Of a DNA stretch of 5,009 nucleotides, positions 1 through 5,009 are shown piece by piece. Below the pieces are notes generated by a model, which had not been told where the DNA came from, did no database searches, and was given only the letters and a program-made list of their open reading frames with translations. The translations under genes were made by a program, and so were the position numbers. The stretch's first letter is position 1; each line of letters starts with the position of its first letter. The DNA comes from Chloroflexota bacterium. GTDB lineage: Bacteria; Chloroflexota; Anaerolineae; Aggregatilineales; Phototrophicaceae. The DNA is taken from positions 1 to 5,009 of the forward strand of contig JAEVZT010000190.1 of the NCBI GenBank assembly GCA_023392115.1, in the 5' to 3' direction.

Positions 1-195
1 CAGTAGGTTGCCTTACAATCACCTCCCACCATTGAAGAACGCTTACAGTGTGAAAAGGGATGCCATCACGGGCAGAACAGGCGCGAACTGCCGAAAGCGA
101 TGGCTGGGACAATTTGACGAACACGACCGAGGGGAAGAGAACGCGCAGCGCGTACCGATTCAATCCGGTGCGGCGTGACACGACTTCGGAGCGAC

Positions 196-217
196 AGCGC
201 GTCCGACTGGGCGCGTT
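196..217 (+). other. GC-rich hairpin, possible weak terminator
   Basis: On the plus strand AGCGCGTCC (196-204) pairs with GGGCGCGTT (209-217) around a GACT loop, giving nine pairs of which two are G-U. The G-U pairs form only in plus-strand RNA, where TTT (216-218) overlaps the 3' end of the stem. The U tract is too short for a sure terminator. It lies 17 bases after the TGA (176-178) of the edge frame, so it could end a convergent plus-strand transcript entering from the left. Confidence 0.25.
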
Positions 218-255
218 TCACCCTGATCCGCCAATGACGAGTATGTGCAAGTTCG

Positions 256-273
256 CACGATGATTATGTCGTG
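256..273 (-). other. Small inverted repeat after the toroid gene
   Basis: CACGA and TCGTG form a perfect 5-base dyad around 8 bases, starting 29 bases after the stop codon at 303-305. On the minus strand a TTTTT run (278-274) lies before the dyad and not after it, so this is not a standard intrinsic terminator. It may protect the 3' end of the mRNA, or it may be chance. I see no better terminator for the toroid gene in the window. Confidence 0.2.
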
Positions 274-302
274 AAAAATGACCACGCGCAAGCAATTGAA
301 TG

Positions 303-3002
303 TTAAATCTCGGTGACTTGTCGCTCAGTAATCACACGACCGCGCTTCAGATCGAGCGTGACATCGTCCCCGTTATGGGTGATTTTCATCATCGGCGCAT
401 CCATCGACGTATGGGTGTAGGCGTTGTCGTAGTGCGGGAACCTCGCCCAGTCTTCGGGCGCGCCGTCGACGGTCAGCGCACCTTCCCAACCGAATGCCAG
501 CGTGCGACCGTCCGGTGCTGTCCATACGACGCGCCCCGCCTCAACCTGCGGCGTATGCTGCATCACCCCGCGCTGGAAGGCGGCGAAATCACCGTCGTCG
601 GCTGCCCGCCCGACATGGCAGATCCAGACCTCGCCCTCGCCGCTCGAACGCAATTCCTGCCCGGCGTGGCGACCGCGTTCGGTCATCAGCAAATTGCCGT
701 CGCCCCACAGCGGGATGTAGCCGTTCCCGCAGCGCGCGAACGCCCACTGTCCCTCGATCCGGTACTCGTCGAACATCGCCGCCGGGAAGTAGGCATGGGT
801 GATACCCAAGCCGACGCCGGGTTCGAGCCGGTACAGGCAGATCGCTGTCCGGTCAACCATACCGACGCGCGGCAGCCTTGCCGACCCCGCCCAGAAATTC
901 GGTCGCGCGTTGCCGTGTTCCTGACTGTTCCCCAGATAAGTCGTGAATACCGACGCTTCGGGACTAAGCGTCGCCTGCCATAGATGCTCCTGAATGCCCA
1001 TATCGCCGGGCTGGTAGTCGAGCGCCGCCGAAAGCATCACGTCGGGCGTACGATAAGTGAGCGTCGTCACGTCCCACCAGTCGCCACGCATGTCGAACTG
1101 CGGACGGAACTGCGCTCGCGATTGCGACCGGGTGATCAACGTCCGATCCACGTCTGCGCCGATGCGCTGGATCACGTCGGGAACGCGATAATTCCGCGAC
1201 AGCGCCAGCAGCCCTGTCGCCCGCGTCTCGCCGTTGAAAATCCCCATCCCCCACGCGATTCGAGCGAGACTCGACGTGTTCTCAACGCGCGCCGACTTCA
1301 AGCCGGTAACATAGCACCGTCCGTGCGTGCTGGCGTGCGCGCCGCGAAACGACTGGCAGGCGAGCAGGAAGAAAAGCTTGTGCAGCAGCGCCGCCCCCAT
1401 CTCGCGCAGGCGCGGGCTGGCGGCGTAGTCGACGAGCGCCAGCATGGCGAAGGCGTCAAGCGCCATATACGCGTTCGAATCCCATTCGGAGAAATTGCCC
1501 TGCAGGCGGCGCAGAATCCAGTTCTCGATCCGCCGGCGCGCCCGCACCTTCTGCTGCTTCCCCGTCCAGCCGCTGTTGCTGAACACCCTGTCGACCCGGC
1601 GCTGCCCGGCAAGATACGCCGCGACGTGAAACAGAATCTGGTGGTTCTCTGTGAAGTAGCACATCGCGTCAAGCCCCGGCTCGTCAATCCAGTACTTGAA
1701 GCCGAGAAATGCCGCCTCGATCCGTGCCTTGTCTTGCGGCGCGAGCGCCGGAGAATCGCCGCAGCGTTCGAGCAGCGCCAGCAGTCCAATGGCATAGAAG
1801 TCGGCGCAGTCATAGCGGTTTTCCATGTAATGACACGCCAGCGCGACGGCGTCCGACGGGATGCGGTCGATCATCCCTAACTCAAGCGCTGCCAGCGCGG
1901 CTGGGACGTCGTAGGGCATCCGCGCAAGGTGCGCCAGCGCCTCTGCCCGCCTCGACTCGTAATCGCCATACGGCTCTGTACTGAATGTGTTCTGCCCCGC
2001 CCAAATGTCGCGCTCGACCGCGATCGGCGTCCCATCGAGCGGGCGCAGCGTCAGACGCAGGCTGTTCTCGCCCGGCGTGCTCGACATGCTCGCCGCCACC
2101 GCCTCGCTGATCGGCAGCTCCGCCCGTTCGCCCGGCGCGAGGGTCAGTTGAGCGGACGCACGTGGCACGTCGAGCGCGCTTAACTGTGGGAACAGGTTTT
2201 TCGGAATCGGCAGATCGACCTGCGCCTCGAACGCGACCGGCTCATCCGCCGCCGGATCAAGCGTCACATGACCGGGCACCGTCGGGAAGGCGAACTGCCT
2301 GACCTGAAGCGCGTTTAAGCCGTTTTCGGCGCGATGCCAGTGATCCGCCGAAACGCCGCCAAGCGGCAGTCGGACGCGCACCGGCGGATTGTCGAGGAAG
2401 CGCAAGCCGAGCGCCAACCGCGCCTCGCGCCAGCCGAGCATATCCCCTTGAAGGTACAGCTCATTCAGCCCCGCCGACAGCGCGAGCGTCACCGGAACGC
2501 GCTGCGCTTCGACGTAGCTGAATTCGCGGGCATAGTGAGTGTGCAGCGTCCCGTTGAGGAAAATGCGCGCGGGACCAATCGTGATCAGTTCCGCGTCGAG
2601 CGCCAGCGGCGTGTCGGCTTCCAGCAGCGCGAACGTCCATGCCTGCATCAGCGCCGGGTTGAAATTGAACAGGCTGAAGTCGATCACCTGATCTTCTTCT
2701 GCCACTCTGTATTCCCACGTCTTACCGCCGATTCCGTCCGTGTGCAGTGTCGGACGCTCGCCGGGCTGCCATGCCAGAGGCTCAAGCTGGCGGTAGACGC
2801 GCAGTTTCATCGCCTTGGAGTGCTTCGACCATGCCCAGTAATTGAGCACCCAGCGCCCGCGGCTGCCAAACGGCGAACCGTCCGGTTGGATAACGCGCGG
2901 CAGCACCTCGTCAAGCGGCGATGTGACCGTGCCACACGCCAGCCAATTATGAATCGCGCCGTCGGTACCGAGGGGGTAACATGCCATGTCGAGCGCCGTC
3001 AT
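303..3002 (-). CDS. Large multidomain (alpha/alpha)6-toroid protein, heparinase/polysaccharide-lyase-like; substrate unknown
   Basis: This complete 899-residue protein resembles carbohydrate-active toroid enzymes; I cannot name a family. The N-terminus has no signal peptide or membrane segment (MTALDMACYPLGTDGAIHNW), so it is probably cytoplasmic. Residues 1-340 are beta-rich. IHNWLACG (17-24) and IGPARIFLNGTLHTHY (142-157) recall the jelly-roll domains placed before glycosidases and lyases (WLxxG, RIFLNG). Residues 345-620 are helical with aromatic-rich repeats, as in an (alpha/alpha)6 toroid. Likely active-site stretches are CYFTENHQILFH (448-459; Asn453, His454), NFSEWDSNAYMALDAFA (503-519) and ASTHGRCY (557-564; His560, Tyr564). 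Asn, His and Tyr are the usual catalytic set in such lyases, but this assignment is inference. Residues 640-899 are beta-rich, like the C-terminal sheet domain of heparinase-type lyases. The gene lies 175 bases after feoC, behind a terminator and with its own -10 element. An unsaturated glucuronyl hydrolase or a non-catalytic scaffold are alternatives. Confidence 0.8.
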   Translation of the reverse strand: MTALDMACYPLGTDGAIHNWLACGTVTSPLDEVLPRVIQPDGSPFGSRGRWVLNYWAWSKHSKAMKLRVYRQLEPLAWQPGERPTLHTDGIGGKTWEYRVAEEDQVIDFSLFNFNPALMQAWTFALLEADTPLALDAELITIGPARIFLNGTLHTHYAREFSYVEAQRVPVTLALSAGLNELYLQGDMLGWREARLALGLRFLDNPPVRVRLPLGGVSADHWHRAENGLNALQVRQFAFPTVPGHVTLDPAADEPVAFEAQVDLPIPKNLFPQLSALDVPRASAQLTLAPGERAELPISEAVAASMSSTPGENSLRLTLRPLDGTPIAVERDIWAGQNTFSTEPYGDYESRRAEALAHLARMPYDVPAALAALELGMIDRIPSDAVALACHYMENRYDCADFYAIGLLALLERCGDSPALAPQDKARIEAAFLGFKYWIDEPGLDAMCYFTENHQILFHVAAYLAGQRRVDRVFSNSGWTGKQQKVRARRRIENWILRRLQGNFSEWDSNAYMALDAFAMLALVDYAASPRLREMGAALLHKLFFLLACQSFRGAHASTHGRCYVTGLKSARVENTSSLARIAWGMGIFNGETRATGLLALSRNYRVPDVIQRIGADVDRTLITRSQSRAQFRPQFDMRGDWWDVTTLTYRTPDVMLSAALDYQPGDMGIQEHLWQATLSPEASVFTTYLGNSQEHGNARPNFWAGSARLPRVGMVDRTAICLYRLEPGVGLGITHAYFPAAMFDEYRIEGQWAFARCGNGYIPLWGDGNLLMTERGRHAGQELRSSGEGEVWICHVGRAADDGDFAAFQRGVMQHTPQVEAGRVVWTAPDGRTLAFGWEGALTVDGAPEDWARFPHYDNAYTHTSMDAPMMKITHNGDDVTLDLKRGRVITERQVTEI

Positions 3003-3011
3003 GGAAACTAG

Positions 3012-3016
3012 CCTTT
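3012..3016 (-). promoter_or_regulatory. Weak ribosome binding site of the toroid lyase-like gene
   Basis: AAAGG on the minus strand lies 9 bases before the ATG at 3002. It is a modest Shine-Dalgarno match. It supports that ATG over the next in-frame ATG at 2987, which has no purine-rich site before it. An in-frame TAA at 3047-3045 limits any longer start, and no other ATG occurs between. Confidence 0.4.
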
Positions 3017-3043
3017 GCCGTGGGAAGTAGTCAACAGGTGTCG

Positions 3044-3049
3044 ATTATA
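3044..3049 (-). promoter_or_regulatory. Candidate -10 element of the toroid lyase-like gene
   Basis: A perfect TATAAT on the minus strand lies between the feoBC terminator and the ATG at 3002. A start of transcription near 3037 would give a leader of about 35 bases. No TTGACA-like -35 hexamer sits at 16-18 bases upstream (the sequence there is CGGGCG-like), and the bases before it do not make a proper extended -10. An unusual sigma factor or an activator may therefore be needed. The position, after a terminator and before a gene, is the main support. Confidence 0.5.
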
Positions 3050-3097
3050 GCCATTTCGGGGAGAGCCGCCCGCGATCCTGTCGGCACTTGTCTGGTA

Positions 3098-3148
3098 GAA
3101 AACGAAACGGGCGGCATCGTGACCGTTATGGTCAGCGAATGCCACCCG
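3098..3148 (-). terminator. Intrinsic terminator of the feoBC operon
   Basis: Read on the minus strand, the arm CGGGTGGCAT (3148-3139) pairs fully with ATGCCGCCCG (3117-3108), with one G-U pair. Inside it, CG pairs with CG and TGACC pairs with GGTCA, leaving two single-base bulges (3138 and 3135) and the 5-base loop ATAAC (3129-3125). That makes about 17 base pairs, followed at once by TTTCGTTTTC (3107-3098). The stem begins 29 bases after the feoC stop. The U-rich tract occurs only on the minus-strand side, and the G-U pair forms only in the minus-strand RNA, so the direction is clear. It should end the feoB-feoC transcript and insulate the downstream gene. Confidence 0.88.
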
Positions 3149-3177
3149 AGTGAGGGGCATGCGACGGGTTGTGAGCC

Positions 3178-3477
3178 CTACTGCTTCGTGCCGCCTGCCG
3201 CGCGTGAACATGGAGGGCACGGCGTGACGAGTACTTCGTCTTTGCGCACCAGTTCATATTGGCGCGGCATCGTCATGATGTACGGGCAGCCCTGCGAACA
3301 GCCGCAGCCACAGTCAGGGCTGCTCGCTTCGCGCAGGCGACCCTTGCGCACCCAGTAGTCGATCATGTCCTGCAAAACTCGACGCTCGACGCCGAGCTCG
3401 CGCGCCATCTGCGGCAGCGAGACAGTTCCCGCCTCGCGCTCGAAATATCCAAGCACCTGTTTCAACACACCAGCCAT
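3178..3477 (-). CDS. feoC: FeoC-like winged-helix protein with cysteine cluster
   Basis: This small protein of 99 residues is of the FeoC-like type, encoded directly behind feoB. Residues 1-50 read as a winged helix-turn-helix: a first helix (MAGVLKQVLGYFER), a helix pair around LPQMARELGVERRVLQDMIDYW, then a basic wing (VRKGRLRE). A Cys cluster follows with C56, C58, C60 and C64 (CGCGCSQGC), a spacing suited to an Fe-S cluster or metal. A second pair, C87 and C90 (CPPC), lies near the C-terminus. In Klebsiella and E. coli, FeoC is a small FeoB-associated protein with a Cys-bearing wing. I infer the same role here as regulator or FeoB partner. I chose the ATG at 3477 because the helix-turn-helix begins there, a GGAG site precedes it by 10 bases, and the start lies 2 bases after the feoB stop, which suggests translational coupling. 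A longer in-frame start at 3624 would run 49 codons into feoB and adds no domain. The Cys spacing differs from the enterobacterial form. Confidence 0.85.
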   Translation of the reverse strand: MAGVLKQVLGYFEREAGTVSLPQMARELGVERRVLQDMIDYWVRKGRLREASSPDCGCGCSQGCPYIMTMPRQYELVRKDEVLVTPCPPCSRAAGGTKQ

Positions 3478-3479
3478 TG

Positions 3480-5009
3480 TTATACAGCTCCAAACCCGCG
3501 CAGAGTGCCCAACTGATAGACGATCACCGCGCCAGCCCACGCGACGAGCAGCGTGTAGCCCATCTGGTACAGCGTCCAGCGCCCACCAAATTCGTGGCGC
3601 ATAGCGGCGACTGCCGTCATACATGGCACATAGAGCAGGACGAAGACCATGAACGACAGCGCCGACAGCGGCGTGAACGCGCGGGTCAGCGCGCCCTGCA
3701 AGCCGCCTAGATCTTCTTCTTCCTCTGCGCCGAAGAAACTGACTTCCGGCATGTCGACAAGCGGGAGCAGGTTGACGGTGCGCGGCACGATGTTCAGCAC
3801 TTCCTGCACCGTGAGCGCCGCCGCTTCGCCGAACGATTGAACGACACCGGTCACTTCTTCGGAGAACGACAGCGCCGGTTCGACTTCTTCACCCTCAGCT
3901 GCCTGATCGCCCGAATAGATCAGCCCCATCGTGCCGACGACCACTTCTTTGGCGACGATGCCGGTGATCAGCGAGCCGGCTGCCTGCCAGTTGCCAAATC
4001 CTGCCGGCGCGAGCGCCGGAGCGACCGCCCCGCTGACCGTCCCAAACAGGCTTTCTTCCGGCGCAACATGGTTGAAGTTCTCGAAATTGAAGCTGCGCGG
4101 CGTCGCCATCAGCAGCCAAATCAGGATCGAGCAAATTAGAATGACCGTCGTCGCCCTGCGCACGAACTCAAACGTCCGTTCCCACGTCTGCATCAAGACG
4201 GTTTTGGGATTGGGCAGGCGGTACGGGGGCAGTTCCATGACGAACGGCGGCGGCGGCGTCCCGCGAAAGACCGTTCGCTTCATCAACAAACCGGTCATCA
4301 GCGCGACGCCGATGCCGAGGATATAGAGCGCGAAGATCGTGTTGCCGGACTGCGCGCCGAAAAATGCCGTTGCGAAAACGACGTACACCGGAAGGCGCGC
4401 GCCGCAGCTCATAAACGTTGCCAGAAAACCTGTCAGCTTGCGATCATGTTCGTGTTCGAGCGTGCGCGTGGCGTAGATCGCCGGGACGGTGCAGCCGAAG
4501 CCGACGAGCAGCGGCAGGAAACTCTTGCCGTGCAGCCCGATCGCGCGCATAACGCGATCCATCACGAACGCGGCGCGCGCCATGTAACCCGAGTCTTCGA
4601 GGACGGCGATCAGTAGGTAGAGCAGCAGCAGCACCGGGATGAACACGAGCACGCTGCCAACGCCGGCGATCACGCCGCCGACGAGCAGTTCTTCAAACCA
4701 CGTCCCGCTCAAGCCGAGCGCGCCGAGCAGCGCCATTGCGCCGCGCGTGACAGGACCCGCCGCCACGCTGTCGATCCAGTCGACGAACGGCGCGCTGACG
4801 TTGGCGGTGAACTGAAAAACCGTCCACATCATCAACAGGAAGATCGGCAGCCCGAGATAGCGGCTGGTGATGATCTTGTCGGCGCGGTCGGACGCCGTTT
4901 CGACAGCAACGTCCGGGCGTGTCACCGCGCGCCCAACCGCGTCGGTGATGATCTGGTAACGCTGGTCGGTGATCAGGGTTTCCGGGTCATCGTCAAGCGC
5001 TTCGGTGAT
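3480..5009 (-). CDS. feoB: Ferrous iron transport protein B (FeoB), C-terminal part; 5' end beyond the window
   Basis: This is the membrane permease part of FeoB, the GTPase-linked Fe(II) importer of the cytoplasmic membrane. The frame is open to the right edge and gives 509 residues before TAA. The GTP-binding domain and most of the helical domain, roughly 240 residues in typical FeoB, would lie beyond 5009. The GTG at 4925 is internal, because 28 in-frame codons before it (including DQRYQIITDAV) fit the FeoB linker. Visible family marks, in partial numbering, are RYLGLPIFLLMMW (50-62), EDSGYMARAAFVMDR (138-152), the two Gate motifs GFGCTVPAI (170-178, Cys173) and MSCGARLPVY (200-209, Cys202), PFVMELPPYRLP (255-266), VAKEVVVGTMG (352-362) and LLYVPCMTAVAA (458-469). 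Several hydrophobic spans are clear, the last near 480-499. An acidic insertion of about 70 residues (369-440, with an EEEED run) separates the last two membrane regions. It overlaps no other gene and lies 2 bases upstream of the FeoC-like gene. The family assignment is secure. Confidence 0.96.
   Translation of the reverse strand: MTEALDDDPETLITDQRYQIITDAVGRAVTRPDVAVETASDRADKIITSRYLGLPIFLLMMWTVFQFTANVSAPFVDWIDSVAAGPVTRGAMALLGALGLSGTWFEELLVGGVIAGVGSVLVFIPVLLLLYLLIAVLEDSGYMARAAFVMDRVMRAIGLHGKSFLPLLVGFGCTVPAIYATRTLEHEHDRKLTGFLATFMSCGARLPVYVVFATAFFGAQSGNTIFALYILGIGVALMTGLLMKRTVFRGTPPPPFVMELPPYRLPNPKTVLMQTWERTFEFVRRATTVILICSILIWLLMATPRSFNFENFNHVAPEESLFGTVSGAVAPALAPAGFGNWQAAGSLITGIVAKEVVVGTMGLIYSGDQAAEGEEVEPALSFSEEVTGVVQSFGEAAALTVQEVLNIVPRTVNLLPLVDMPEVSFFGAEEEEDLGGLQGALTRAFTPLSALSFMVFVLLYVPCMTAVAAMRHEFGGRWTLYQMGYTLLVAWAGAVIVYQLGTLRGFGAV
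3488..3491 (-). promoter_or_regulatory. Ribosome binding site of the FeoC-like gene
   Basis: GGAG on the minus strand lies 10 bases before the ATG at 3477 and inside the last codons of feoB. It supports the short 99-residue start over the longer overlapping frame, and it fits coupled translation from feoB. Confidence 0.5.

Larger units (their letters stand above)
1..302. other. Region without a supported gene, downstream of the toroid gene
   Basis: I find no convincing gene here. One plus-strand frame is open from the left edge to a TGA at 176-178 (58 codons) and could be the tail of a convergent gene, but its residues are unrecognised and its third-position GC looks like background. A 67-codon plus frame (60-263) also looks random. 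On the minus strand an ATG at 32-30 opens a frame (MVGGDCKATY) that runs off the left edge and could start the next gene, but it has no clear ribosome site. Short dyads present are ACGCGC-A-GCGCGT (141-153), a plus-strand hairpin (196-217) and CACGA/TCGTG (256-273). No tRNA, repeat array or insertion-sequence end is visible. Confidence 0.5.

Noticed and set aside
3..16. TAGGTT-containing imperfect palindrome resembling a DtxR/IdeR iron box
   Set aside because: Only one half-site resembles the consensus, the spacing is one base short, and the site is over 3 kb from feo with no visible promoter beside it.
60..263. A 67-codon plus-strand frame at the left edge
   Set aside because: The ATG directly abuts AAAGGG with no proper spacing, and the product is Arg/Thr-rich and unrecognised. 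It is too weak to call as a gene.
300..3011. Long plus-strand open frames (300-983, 984-1880, 2334-3011) opposite the toroid gene
   Set aside because: All share the frame whose codon boundaries coincide with those of the minus-strand gene. Stops there would need TTA, CTA or TCA codons in the real gene, which are rare in GC-rich coding sequence. The products are Arg/Pro-rich and lack any domain-like pattern.
3120..3134. TGACC-N5-GGTCA palindrome as a stand-alone operator
   Set aside because: It is the apical part of the feoBC terminator stem, which explains the symmetry.
3008..3220. A 70-codon minus-strand frame spanning the end of feoC and the intergenic gap
   Set aside because: It runs through the terminator stem and the TATAAT element, and overlaps feoC in another frame. 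Its sequence resembles no protein I know.
3478..3624. N-terminal extension of the FeoC-like gene from an ATG at 3624
   Set aside because: It would overlap feoB by 145 bases and encode a Trp/Arg-rich stretch without a domain. The ATG at 3477 has a GGAG site and begins exactly at the helix-turn-helix.
4009..4020. Twelve-base repeat GCGAGCGCCGGA shared with 1741-1752
   Set aside because: Both copies encode short Pro-Ala-Leu-Ala-Pro stretches in unrelated proteins. This is a shared peptide and GC-rich codon use, not a mobile or regulatory repeat.
4923..4925. GTG as the start of feoB
   Set aside because: In-frame codons continue upstream to the window edge with FeoB linker-like sequence (DQRYQIITDAV), so the gene is cut by the window and does not start here.

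Overview
The window is GC-rich bacterial DNA in which every supported gene lies on the minus strand, so transcription runs from position 5009 towards position 1. The protein styles suggest an environmental, non-proteobacterial lineage. The FeoB has a long acidic insertion near its C-terminus, a small Cys-rich FeoC-like protein follows it, and a large sugar-processing-type toroid protein comes next. From memory of similar FeoB proteins I lean towards Chloroflexota (Anaerolineae-like), but nothing in the window proves this.

Layout in transcription order. (1) 5009-3480 is the C-terminal two thirds of the ferrous iron permease FeoB. Its GTPase domain lies beyond the right edge. (2) 3477-3178 is a 99-residue FeoC-like winged-helix protein with a cysteine cluster. 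It starts 2 bases after the feoB stop, so the two genes form a tight operon. (3) 3177-3003 is a 175-base intergenic gap. It holds a strong intrinsic terminator for feoBC (stem 3148-3108, then a T-rich tract) and a TATAAT -10 element (3049-3044) that probably starts a separate transcript. (4) 3002-303 is an 899-residue protein with N-terminal beta-rich regions, a central alpha-helical (alpha/alpha)6-toroid-like region and a C-terminal beta-rich region. This is the general architecture of heparinase/alginate-lyase-type polysaccharide lyases and related glycosidases; its substrate is unknown. (5) 302-1 contains no gene I can support, only a few short dyads.

feoB and feoC work together: FeoB moves Fe(II) across the cytoplasmic membrane, and the small Cys-rich protein is a likely regulator or partner. 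The toroid protein appears transcriptionally separate and shows no obvious functional link to iron uptake. The most interesting object is this orphan multidomain toroid protein, which has no signal peptide and could belong to an uncharacterised carbohydrate-active family. I found no mobile element, CRISPR array, tRNA or rRNA.
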